This document shows, piece by piece, positions 1 to 7,815 of a stretch of DNA of 64,000 nucleotides. Numbering within the stretch: the first letter of the stretch is position 1; the number at the start of each line of letters is the position of its first letter. The notes beneath the pieces were generated by a model. The model was given only the letters and a program-made list of their open reading frames with translations. It was not told the DNA's origin and ran no database searches. Source of the stretch: Virgisporangium ochraceum. Its GTDB lineage: Bacteria; Actinomycetota; Actinomycetes; Mycobacteriales; Micromonosporaceae. The stretch spans positions 170,402 to 234,401 of the forward strand of contig NZ_BOPH01000105.1 of assembly GCF_016863655.1 (NCBI RefSeq), in the 5' to 3' direction. The position numbers and the translations under genes were made by a program.

Positions 1-175
1 CGGCGTCAGCCGTCGCCTACTGCTGTGTCGCGAGTGCATCCCGAGTCCCGGCCCTTCTGTCCGCGCGTGGGTGGCCATGGCTGGGTTCGCGGGATGCCGG
101 CCGACGGATCGGCCGCTGTCGGACTCCTGACAACGCCGACGGGGTCTGAACGTCCCCGTTCGGTCGGCGGAGGAC

Positions 176-838
176 CTATCCGGGTCCGCGTCCGGTGACC
201 AGGCCGGACTCGTACGCGTACACCACCGCCTGCACCCGGTCGCGGAGGCCGAGTTTGGCCAGGATGCGGCTCACGTGCGTCTTGACCGTGCCCTCCGACA
301 CGTACAGGCGGGTGGCGACCTCCACATTGGACAGACCGCGCGCCACCTCGACGAGCACCTCCCGCTCGCGGGAGGTCAGCACGTCCTCCGGCGCCACCGC
401 CACGGACGGGCGGGCCGGGCCCAGCACGTGCCGTTCGAGGAGCCGGCGGGTGACGCTCGGCGCCACCACGGCATCACCGCGGGCCACCACCCGGATCGCC
501 GACAGCAGGTCGGCGGCGAGCACGTCCTTGAGCACGAAGCCGCTGGCGCCGGCACGCAGCGCCGCGTAGACGTACTCGTCGAGGTCGAACGTCGTGAGGA
601 CCAGTACCCGGGTCGGGCTGCCGGCGGCGCAGATCCGGCGGGTCGCCTCGACGCCGTCGACGCCGGGCATGCGGATGTCCATGAGGACGACGTCGGGTCG
701 CAGGTCGACGACCGCCGACACCGCCTCGGCGCCGTCGCCGGCCTCACCGACCACGGTCAGGTCGGGCGCACCGGCCAGCACCATCCGGAAGCCGGTCCGC
801 ACGAGAGTGTGGTCGTCGGCGATGAGGACCCGGATCAC
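176..838 (-). CDS. NarL/LuxR-family response regulator
   Basis: Cytoplasmic DNA-binding response regulator of about 220 residues, the normal length for the NarL family. The N-terminal receiver begins IRVLIADDHTLVRTGF with the acidic pocket, has the phospho-acceptor Asp near residue 53 in VVLMDIRMPG, and ends with the conserved Lys in GFVLKD. The C-terminal LuxR helix-turn-helix is LTSREREVLVEVARGLSN followed by EGTVKTHVSRILAKLGL. The GTG start at 838 is chosen because it overlaps the stop of the upstream histidine kinase (GTGA), which suggests translational coupling; the longer open frame upstream is only the antisense shadow of the kinase. It is the output partner of the kinase encoded just upstream. 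Target genes are unknown; the divergent hydrolase is one possibility. Confidence 0.95.
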   Translation of the reverse strand: MIRVLIADDHTLVRTGFRMVLAGAPDLTVVGEAGDGAEAVSAVVDLRPDVVLMDIRMPGVDGVEATRRICAAGSPTRVLVLTTFDLDEYVYAALRAGASGFVLKDVLAADLLSAIRVVARGDAVVAPSVTRRLLERHVLGPARPSVAVAPEDVLTSREREVLVEVARGLSNVEVATRLYVSEGTVKTHVSRILAKLGLRDRVQAVVYAYESGLVTGRGPG

Positions 839-2082
839 GAACAACCACCGGTCGGTAGCACCGCCCGCACCTGGAACCCGCCGGTCGGGGCGCGGCCGGT
901 GCTGGCCCGGCCGCCGAGCAGCCGCACGCGTTCCCGCATGCCGCGCAGCCCGTTGCCGCCCGGGGTGTCGGTGCATGCCGTGCCGTCGTCGCTGACCTCG
1001 AGCAGCAACGTGTCGGGACGGTAGGTGAGCACCACTTCGGCCCGAGCGCCCCGGCCGGCGTGTTTCATGGTGTTGGTCAGCGCCTCCTGAACCACCCGGT
1101 AGGCCGACAGGTCCACGGCCGACGGCAGCGGTGCGGGCGTGCCGTCGATGCGCAGCCGCACCGGGGTACCGGCCCGCTCGACGCTGTCGATCAGCGCCGG
1201 CAGCTGCGCCAGACCGGGCGGCGGACGCCATCCGCCGACGGGTTCCCCGCCGTCGCCACCCAGCGCGTCGACGACCAGGCGCATGTCGGCCAGGGCCGCC
1301 CGGCCCACCGACACGATCGCGTCCAGAGCTGCCCGGGTCTGTGCCGGTTCGGCGTCGAGGGAAGCCGCACCGCCCTGTGCCTGGATGACGATCATGGCCA
1401 GCCCGTGTGCGACGACGTCGTGCATCTCGCGGCTGATCCGGCCGCGCTCGGCCGCCACGGCCAGCGCGGCCCGCTGGTCACGGTCGCGCTCCAGGTGTTC
1501 GGCGCGTTCCCGGAGATGAGCGAGGTGTTCGCGGCGGCCACGCGCCGTCGATCCGAAGGCCCAGGCGACGACGAGCGCCGAGCCGACGACGAACAGCCCG
1601 GCCCAGGGCACGTCGGCGGGCGCCGGCGGCTTTCCACGCACGGTCCGCGCGGCGTCCCGGCGTTGGTCGCCGGGGCCCGCATCCCCCCGTTCGATCACGT
1701 GGAACGCCAGGCGGGGAATGCCCGGTACCGGACGCCCGTACGCACTGTGGAACGCCGTCCACCCGCCGAGGGCCAGCAGCAGGACCGCCAGCGCGGCGAG
1801 TGACCGCCCCCGGTCGTACCGGGCCGCGACGGTGTACACGCAGATGAGCACCGTGACGTCGACGAGCGACACCGGCGCGACGGTGGCCAGGCGAACGCCG
1901 GCGGCCGTTACGGCCAGCACCAGCGCCGGCAGCGGCCAGCGGCGCCGGACCGTGACCGCGGCCAGCCCGGCGGCGACGGTCGCCCACCACACCGGCGACG
2001 GGTGCGAGCCGACAGCCACCAGGCACGCCGCCAGCACCGTGGCGGCGAGTACCGCGTCGTGGACCATCGGATGCCGTCTCAT
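835..2082 (-). CDS. Two-component sensor histidine kinase (HisKA_3 type)
   Basis: Membrane sensor kinase of about 415 residues that should phosphorylate the adjacent NarL-type regulator. The N-terminal half carries several hydrophobic helices separated by short loops (for example AVLAATVLAACLVAVG and ALAVLLLALGGWTAF), then a membrane-proximal coiled stretch rich in Arg and Glu. The dimerisation H-box is REMHDVVAHGLAMIVIQAQ with the phospho-accepting His near residue 220. The ATPase domain shows the N-box VVQEALTNTMKHAG and the G-box region SDDGTA ... GNGLRGMRERV. The ATG at 2082 starts a protein of family length; an internal ATG 15 bases downstream is also possible. The sensed signal cannot be read from the sequence. 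Confidence 0.93.
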   Translation of the reverse strand: MRRHPMVHDAVLAATVLAACLVAVGSHPSPVWWATVAAGLAAVTVRRRWPLPALVLAVTAAGVRLATVAPVSLVDVTVLICVYTVAARYDRGRSLAALAVLLLALGGWTAFHSAYGRPVPGIPRLAFHVIERGDAGPGDQRRDAARTVRGKPPAPADVPWAGLFVVGSALVVAWAFGSTARGRREHLAHLRERAEHLERDRDQRAALAVAAERGRISREMHDVVAHGLAMIVIQAQGGAASLDAEPAQTRAALDAIVSVGRAALADMRLVVDALGGDGGEPVGGWRPPPGLAQLPALIDSVERAGTPVRLRIDGTPAPLPSAVDLSAYRVVQEALTNTMKHAGRGARAEVVLTYRPDTLLLEVSDDGTACTDTPGGNGLRGMRERVRLLGGRASTGRAPTGGFQVRAVLPTGGCS

Positions 2083-2175
2083 CGCGTTCCGAGCGTACGG
2101 CCCGATTCCCGGGTGCCGCGTCTGTCGTGCGAGGGATGCGCCTCTTCCCCAGGACAGACGCATCTGATCCGTCGC

Positions 2176-2195
2176 GGGCCGGACGCGTCCGGCCC
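2176..2195. promoter_or_regulatory. Perfect 20-bp palindrome, candidate operator
   Basis: The 20 bases GGGCCGGACGCGTCCGGCCC are an exact palindrome with no central spacer. They lie between the divergent histidine kinase and serine hydrolase genes, ending 23 bases before the hydrolase ATG. The lack of a loop and the divergent position fit a dimeric repressor or activator site better than a terminator. The cognate protein is unknown; the NarL-type regulator next door is one candidate. Confidence 0.4.
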
Positions 2196-2218
2196 TCTGC
2201 GTCGGGACAGTGGTCGCC

Positions 2219-3406
2219 ATGACATCGACGTCCCCTCGACGGGGTCTTTCCCGACGTGGCGCACTCGGCCTCCTCGGCGCCGCCGTTCCCGTGGCGGCCG
2301 GCGGGCTCGTCGCCGTGACCAACACCGCCGAGGCCGGCCCACAGGCGCCCGCCGTCCCCGCCGGCCTGCGGCCCGGCGGCGAGTTCGACAGGATGGCCGC
2401 CGACCTCGCGGCGCAGGACAGATTCTCCGGGACGGTACTGCTCGTGCACCGTCGACGCCCGGTGCTCGCCCGCTCGTACGGCCTGGCCGACAAGGCACGG
2501 GGTGCCGCCAACGGTCCCGACACGATCTTCTCCCTGGGCTCGATCACCAAGCTGTTCACCGCCGTGGCGATCGCGCAGCTCGTCGAGCAGGGGAAGGTCG
2601 ACTACCACGAGAGGATCGGCAGCTACCTCACCGGCCTGCCGAGCGAGCTCGCCGCGGCCACCGTGCACCACCTGGTGACCCACGCGGGCGGGCAGCGCGA
2701 CTACATGGCCGACCCGGAGTACTGGAAGGTGGCGCTCACCTGGGACACCGTCGAGGAGGTGTGGGAAGGGAGCATGTCGTTCGCCCGACGGGATCCGGTC
2801 CGGTTCGTGCCCGGCTCGGCGTACGAGTACAGCAACTCCGGGTACCACCTCCTCGGCGCGATCGTGGCCGCGGTGTCCGGGCGGTCGTATCACGACTACG
2901 TGCGGCACCACGTGTTCCGCCGGGCCGGCATGACGACCGCCGACTTCTACACCACCGCACACTGGCGTGACGACCGCCGCATCGCCCGCCCGTACGCCGG
3001 CCAACCGCCGGCGGAGCGGGTCGACAGACTGGACGCGCACATCTTCGTCGGCTCCCCCGCCGGTGGTGCGCACGCCTGCGCCCCCGACCTGGTGCGGTTC
3101 GCCGACGCCCTGCGCGGCGACCGGCTGCTCTCCGCGCCGTTCACACACCTTCTGCACGGGGCCAAGGCACCACGCGGCCGACGAACCACCCCGTTCGGCG
3201 TCGAGGAGACGAGCTTCGCCACCTACGCTCCGATGGCGATCCTCAGCGGCAGCCAATGGCTGTACTGGCACAACGGCGGCGCGCCCGGGGTGTCGACCGA
3301 ACTGGCCTGGTACCCGACCTCGGACTGGACGACCGTCATGCTGTCGAACTACGACCAGGCCACGATGTCGCTCAACGCCCTGTCGCGCAAGCTGATCACC
3401 ACCTGA
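2219..3406 (+). CDS. Secreted beta-lactamase-family serine hydrolase
   Basis: Penicillin-binding-protein-like serine hydrolase (class C beta-lactamase/esterase fold), about 395 residues. The N-terminus SRRGALGLLGAAVPVAAGG is a twin-arginine-like signal, so export of the folded protein is likely. The catalytic SxxK is Ser-Ile-Thr-Lys near residue 107 (SLGSITKLF). The second motif is Tyr-Ser-Asn near residue 204 (YEYSNSGY). The third box is His-Asn-Gly near residue 350 (HNGGAPG), as in the EstB/D-aminopeptidase branch. The ATG at 2219 is preferred over a GTG nine bases upstream because GGGACAG lies at ribosome-binding distance. Substrate is unknown: a peptidoglycan peptide, an ester or a beta-lactam are all compatible. 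Its 3' end overlaps the convergent synthetase gene by 11 bases. Confidence 0.9.
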   Translation: MTSTSPRRGLSRRGALGLLGAAVPVAAGGLVAVTNTAEAGPQAPAVPAGLRPGGEFDRMAADLAAQDRFSGTVLLVHRRRPVLARSYGLADKARGAANGPDTIFSLGSITKLFTAVAIAQLVEQGKVDYHERIGSYLTGLPSELAAATVHHLVTHAGGQRDYMADPEYWKVALTWDTVEEVWEGSMSFARRDPVRFVPGSAYEYSNSGYHLLGAIVAAVSGRSYHDYVRHHVFRRAGMTTADFYTTAHWRDDRRIARPYAGQPPAERVDRLDAHIFVGSPAGGAHACAPDLVRFADALRGDRLLSAPFTHLLHGAKAPRGRRTTPFGVEETSFATYAPMAILSGSQWLYWHNGGAPGVSTELAWYPTSDWTTVMLSNYDQATMSLNALSRKLITT

Positions 3407-5447
3407 CGACCTGCCGGCGGCGCGCTTCCTCGACGTACGCCACGAGGGCCTGCGGGTCCGCGAGCGCGTCGCGGCTCACGACCGTGTCGGGGTCGGCACC
3501 CTGGAGGATCCGTTTGACGGGCAGTTCGAGTTTCTTGCCGGTGCGGCCGCGCGGGACGGCGGCCATCCCGACGACGGCGTCCGGCACGTGCCTCGGAGAC
3601 AGGTTCGTGCGCAACGCCTCGACGACACGGCGGCGCACATCGTCGTCGACGGCAAGCCCGTCCCGGTGCACGACGAACAGAATGAGCTCGCCGGGACCCC
3701 CGTCCGGGTCCTCGAGGTGGACGACGAGACTGTCGACGATGTCGGGAAGCTCCTCGACGACGGCGTAGAAGTCCGCCGTTCCGAGCCGGACGCCGCCACG
3801 GTTGAGTGTGGCGTCCGACCGGCCGGTGATGACGCAGCTGCCGCGGTCGGTGAAGCGGATCCAGTCACCGTGCCGCCAGACACCGGGGATGTCGTCGAAG
3901 TACGCCGCGCGGTACGCCCTTCCATCCGGGTCGCCCCAGAATCCGACCGGCATCGACGGCATCGGAGCGGTGATGACGAGCTCACCGAAGTCACCGACGA
4001 CCGGAGCGTTGTCGTGGTCGAACGCCGCGGCGGCAACGCCGAGTGCCGCGCCCGACATCTGCCCGGCGAGCACCGGCTGCAGCGGCCCGCCCTGGACGAT
4101 GCCGCTGCAGACGTCGGTCCCGCCGCTGCCGACGTTGAGCAGCACCCGCGGCCCGAACCCGTTCTGCAGCCAGGAGAACCCGTCGACGGGCAGCGGCGAG
4201 CCCACGCAGCCGATCTGGCGGACCGCCGACAGGTCGACCTCGTCCCACGGTGCGAGCCCCTCTTTGCGGCAGGCCATGACGTAGCCGGGGCTCACCCCGA
4301 CCAGCGTCGCGCCGACCCGCGCGGCCAGGCGCCACTGCGCCATGAGGTCGGGGAAGAACGGGTTGCCGTCGATCATCACCGGCACCGCCCGGAGGAGCAG
4401 GGCCGAGACGAGAGCGTTCCACATCATCCACGAGGTGGTCGTGTACCACAGGAGCCGGTCGCCCGGGCGCAGGTCCCAGTGCAGGGCGTGGTTCTTGAGG
4501 TGTTCGACCAGGATCCCGCCGTGGCCGTGGACGATCGCCTTGGGTCTGCCGGTCGTGCCGGAGGAGAAGAGCACGTAGAGCGGGTGGTCGAACGGCACCG
4601 GGTCGAAGAGTGCGGGACCGGTCGGCGCCGCGGCGAGCAGGTCGTCCCAACCGACGAGCGCCGGGCTCCCGAAGAACGCGGCGTCGAGCGCACCGGCCCC
4701 GTACGGCACCTCGACGACATGGGTGAGGGTCGGCAACCCGGCAGCGACCTCGACGACCCGGGCCCGGCGGTCGACCGACCGGCCGCCGTAGACGTACCCG
4801 GGCACCGCGAGGAGCACGGTCGGTTCCAGCTGGGAGAACCGGTCGACGACGCTGCGGGCGCCGAACTCCGTCGCGCACGAGGACCAGACCGCTCCGAGGC
4901 TCGCCGTCGCGAGGAAGGCGACGAGGGCCTCGGGCACGTTCGGCAGGTAGGCGACGACGCGGTCGCCGTGGCCGACGCCGAGACGTCGCAGCCCGGCCCG
5001 GGCGCGGGCGACCTGGTCGCGCAACTCACCCCAGGTGAGCCGGATCGGCTCGCGGGTCTGCGAGTACGCGAGCACCGCGAGGTCGTCGGCATCGGCGGCC
5101 GGGTCCTCGACGAGACCCACCATGTGCTCGGCGTAGTTGACCGTCGAGCCGGTGAACCACCGCGCGCCGGAGACCGAGCGGGACGTCAGGACCCGCTCGT
5201 ACGGCGTCGAGAACCGGACTCCGAAGTACGCGGCGACGGCGCCCCAGAAGCCGTCGAGGTCGTCCACGGACCAGCGCCACAGCTCGTCGTAGTCCGCGAA
5301 CGCCAGCCCCCGGTGCCGCTCCAGCCACCCGAGGAAGGCACCGACCCCGCTCGTCGCACGGGCGTCGGACGGGACGGGGCGGAGCACGTCGCCCTCGGCG
5401 ACCGGCCGTGGTGTCGACGGGGTCTGCGAGGTCATCGGCCCGCTCAC
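3396..5447 (-). CDS. Acetoacetyl-CoA synthetase (acetoacetate--CoA ligase)
   Basis: Adenylate-forming enzyme predicted to convert acetoacetate or a related beta-keto acid, ATP and CoA into the acyl-CoA. The family-typical N-terminal cap (FLGWLERHRGLAFADYDELW), the acetoacetyl-CoA-synthetase stretch WFTGSTVNYAEHM, the phosphate loop FSSGTTGRPKAIVHGHGG near residue 290 and the C-terminal GRTGKKLELPVKRIL with its catalytic Lys are all visible. Length (about 680) is slightly above the usual 650-660. The GTG at 5447 overlaps the preceding stop as GTGA, like the junction of the next gene upstream; an ATG at 5435 is the alternative. It is the last gene of the eight-gene operon, fitting a final CoA-activation step for the product of the carboxylase encoded upstream. 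Confidence 0.93.
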   Translation of the reverse strand: MSGPMTSQTPSTPRPVAEGDVLRPVPSDARATSGVGAFLGWLERHRGLAFADYDELWRWSVDDLDGFWGAVAAYFGVRFSTPYERVLTSRSVSGARWFTGSTVNYAEHMVGLVEDPAADADDLAVLAYSQTREPIRLTWGELRDQVARARAGLRRLGVGHGDRVVAYLPNVPEALVAFLATASLGAVWSSCATEFGARSVVDRFSQLEPTVLLAVPGYVYGGRSVDRRARVVEVAAGLPTLTHVVEVPYGAGALDAAFFGSPALVGWDDLLAAAPTGPALFDPVPFDHPLYVLFSSGTTGRPKAIVHGHGGILVEHLKNHALHWDLRPGDRLLWYTTTSWMMWNALVSALLLRAVPVMIDGNPFFPDLMAQWRLAARVGATLVGVSPGYVMACRKEGLAPWDEVDLSAVRQIGCVGSPLPVDGFSWLQNGFGPRVLLNVGSGGTDVCSGIVQGGPLQPVLAGQMSGAALGVAAAAFDHDNAPVVGDFGELVITAPMPSMPVGFWGDPDGRAYRAAYFDDIPGVWRHGDWIRFTDRGSCVITGRSDATLNRGGVRLGTADFYAVVEELPDIVDSLVVHLEDPDGGPGELILFVVHRDGLAVDDDVRRRVVEALRTNLSPRHVPDAVVGMAAVPRGRTGKKLELPVKRILQGADPDTVVSRDALADPQALVAYVEEARRRQVVRW

Positions 5448-6301
5448 GCCGTGGCCGAGGCGAGCATCAGCGTGGCGAGTTCGAGGAGGGAGTCGACGAC
5501 GAGGTGCGGGCGCTGCCCCTCGGCGGCGGCGTCGGCGTCCGTCCGGCTGCACACGCCGGTCGTGATGAGGACGCCGACCGCACCGACCCGCCGGGCCATG
5601 GCCACCTCCAGCGACAGGTCGTCGCCCACGACGAGCATCCGTTCGGGCGGCACCCCGAGCCGGGCGGCGGCGGTCGACGCGGCAAGGAGGGACGGCTTGC
5701 CGACGACCTCGTACGTCTGCCCGGCGATGTGCGCGAGACCCGTCGCGATGAATCCCGACACCCCGGCGGTGCGCCGCCCTTTGGTCGCGAACGCGGGTGC
5801 ATCGCTCGTCACGAGCAGCGGCGCGCCGGCCCAGATCGCCTCGGCGGCCGCTTGGAGCTTGGGTTGGTCGAAGGCGGTGTCCCAGCCGACGACGACGGCC
5901 GCGACCGCCGTGCCGTCGCCGGGGGTCGCGAGCCGTACCCCGGCCTTTGCCAGCACGTCGACGACCCCGGTCGCGCCGAAGGCGAGGACCGGCGCGTCCC
6001 CGAACCGCTGCCGGACCACGTCGGCCGCGACGACGCTCGGGGTGAGGACGTCCTCGTCGGGAAAGTCGAAGCCGAGCTCCCGCAACGACTCCGCGATCCG
6101 CCGCGGCGGCCGGTTGGAGGCGTTGGTGAACGCGACGAGCCGGCGTCCCGACGCCCGCAGCGCCGCCACCGCCTCGACCGCGCCCGGCAGCGCCGTGCCG
6201 TCGTGGCCCGCCGGCTGAGAGGACAGGATGAGGCAGCCGTCGACGTCGAAGACGAGTCCCTCGACCCCTGCGAGTCGTTCGGAGAGCCTGTCGTCGCTCA
6301 C
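5444..6301 (-). CDS. HAD-IIA (NagD-like) phosphatase
   Basis: Haloacid-dehalogenase-superfamily phosphatase of about 285 residues, of the NagD / 4-nitrophenylphosphatase branch. Motif I is FDVDGCLILS with both catalytic aspartates. Motif II is LVAFTNASNRPPRR. The C-terminal motifs VGKPS and MLVVGDDLSLEVAMARR supply the Lys and the metal-binding aspartates. A strong GGAGGA precedes the GTG at 6301, which overlaps the stop of the carboxyltransferase gene (GTGA), so translation is probably coupled. HAD-IIA enzymes hydrolyse small phosphate esters. In this operon, which includes a predicted ATP-dependent phosphorylation of a small substrate, removal of a phosphorylated intermediate or side product is a reasonable but unproven role. 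Confidence 0.9.
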   Translation of the reverse strand: MSDDRLSERLAGVEGLVFDVDGCLILSSQPAGHDGTALPGAVEAVAALRASGRRLVAFTNASNRPPRRIAESLRELGFDFPDEDVLTPSVVAADVVRQRFGDAPVLAFGATGVVDVLAKAGVRLATPGDGTAVAAVVVGWDTAFDQPKLQAAAEAIWAGAPLLVTSDAPAFATKGRRTAGVSGFIATGLAHIAGQTYEVVGKPSLLAASTAAARLGVPPERMLVVGDDLSLEVAMARRVGAVGVLITTGVCSRTDADAAAEGQRPHLVVDSLLELATLMLASATA

Positions 6302-7815
6302 TGTTCCTCCTGCCCGCCCGCGGCCCGGCGCAGCAGGATCCGTTCGTCTCCCAACGTCACGTCGAGGGACCGCCAGTTCGGCAGCGCCGACACGGCGGCG
6401 ACGAAGCCGGCCGCGGTCGTCACCGGCGGGCTGGGCGACCAGGCTGGCGCCGGCCCGGCGGCCTCCATCGCGTCGATCTGGTCCGCCGGGAGCACCGAGC
6501 GCAGCAGCACCTCGCGATCGTCGGCGGAGCGGCCCAGGGCCGCGGAGACCTTGGCCCGTACCTCGTCCGCGGACGGCTCGGCCTGCGGCCGGTCGAGTTC
6601 CCGGTACCGCGGTGAGGCCTTCGCCCGCTCGACGACGAGCGGGTCCACCGGTGCCGGCGGCGTGCCGAAGTGGCCGAGCACGTAGCGCACGATCTCGTCC
6701 GGCATCCGCGACCAGCGCTCGGCGCCGGCAAGTCCGGCGAGAACGTTCATGACGGCCTGGCTGCCCACGTACTGGCTGTACGGCGTGACCATGATGGGGT
6801 AGCCGAGCTCGGCCCGGACCCGTCCGGCCTCGTCGAGCACCTCGGGTAGCAGGTCGGTCCGGCGGATCTCGGCGAGCTGCCGGCGCAGCGTCCCCATCAT
6901 CCCGCCCGGGATCTGGTGACGCTGGTAGGCCAGGTCGAGCTCGGTCGGTCGGCCCGGTTCGAGGCCCTGGGACGAGGCGATGACGGCGATGACCTCCTCC
7001 GCCCGGCGCAGCGCGTCGACATCGACGTCGACGTCGACGCCCACGGCGTCGAGGTTGTCCACGAGGCGGGTCGCCGACGGCTGGCTGGTGCCGTTGGCGA
7101 GGGCTCCGATGGCCGTGTGGAGCACAGTGACCCCGGCCTGGGCCGCGACGACGTACACCTGCGGAGCGAGGCCTGTGGTGCAGTGCGAGTGCAGCTCCAG
7201 CGGGGTTCCGCCGAGGGCGCCGAGGATCTCCGGCACGAGGTGCGCGGTCCGCTCCGGCGTGAGTAGTCCGCCGGGGTCCTTGAGGTAGACCACGTCGACG
7301 TTCGGGTCGTCGGCGTAGACCCTGGCGCACGAGGCGTACAGCGCGTCGTCGTGCACGGGCGAGATGGTGTAGGTCAGCGCCGCGACGACCTGCTCGATGC
7401 CCTCCTCCTTGGCCATTCGCGCCACCGCGGCGGCGGCCGCGGTGTCGTTCATCGGCTCGGCGATCTGCAGCCGGCGGATGCCGGCCCCGGCGATCGCGCG
7501 CATGGACATGCGCATGAGCGCGGCCGGCGTGCGGTCCCAGGTCATGAACCGCATGCCGGTGGTGATCAGCGACAGCGGCGTGGTCGGTACGACGGCGCGC
7601 ATCCGGGCGATGCGCTCCCACGGGTTCTCCCGGTGCCAGCGCACGCCCACCGACAGGTGGGTCGAGGAGGTGTAGTCGACCGCGACGAGACCGGCCGCCT
7701 CGAGGTGCGGGCCGATGGCCTCGACCATGCCGCAGGTCAGGCCGGCCGCTCCCCACAGGCTCTGGTTGCCGTCCCGGGTGCTCGTGTCGACCAGCCGGAC
7801 GGTGGGTCGGGTCAT
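6298..7815 (-). CDS. Biotin-dependent carboxyltransferase subunit (PYC/oxaloacetate decarboxylase alpha-like)
   Basis: DRE-TIM-type carboxyltransferase, about 505 residues, that should transfer CO2 from carboxybiotin to an enolisable substrate. The N-terminal signature is LVDTSTRDGNQSLWG, a divergent form of the pyruvate-carboxylase DTTFRDAHQS box. The metal-binding histidines are in LELHSHCTTGLA near residue 211, and the lysine of VVYLKDPGG near residue 178 matches the carboxylated Lys region. The C-terminal PYC-OADA-like helical domain is present (MMGTLRRQLAE, IMVTPYSQYVGSQAV). No biotinyl domain is fused; that is encoded separately at 9284-9784. Its ATG overlaps the biotin carboxylase stop by four bases. 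The acceptor may be pyruvate, but the altered signature and the neighbours suggest a different, possibly ketone-type, acceptor. Confidence 0.92.
   Translation of the reverse strand: MTRPTVRLVDTSTRDGNQSLWGAAGLTCGMVEAIGPHLEAAGLVAVDYTSSTHLSVGVRWHRENPWERIARMRAVVPTTPLSLITTGMRFMTWDRTPAALMRMSMRAIAGAGIRRLQIAEPMNDTAAAAAVARMAKEEGIEQVVAALTYTISPVHDDALYASCARVYADDPNVDVVYLKDPGGLLTPERTAHLVPEILGALGGTPLELHSHCTTGLAPQVYVVAAQAGVTVLHTAIGALANGTSQPSATRLVDNLDAVGVDVDVDVDALRRAEEVIAVIASSQGLEPGRPTELDLAYQRHQIPGGMMGTLRRQLAEIRRTDLLPEVLDEAGRVRAELGYPIMVTPYSQYVGSQAVMNVLAGLAGAERWSRMPDEIVRYVLGHFGTPPAPVDPLVVERAKASPRYRELDRPQAEPSADEVRAKVSAALGRSADDREVLLRSVLPADQIDAMEAAGPAPAWSPSPPVTTAAGFVAAVSALPNWRSLDVTLGDERILLRRAAGGQEEQ

Noticed and set aside
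3588..6218. Rightward 876-codon open frame opposite the synthetase and phosphatase genes
   Set aside because: Arg/Gly/Pro/Asp-rich shadow translation of two well-supported genes on the other strand; no start site and no family similarity.
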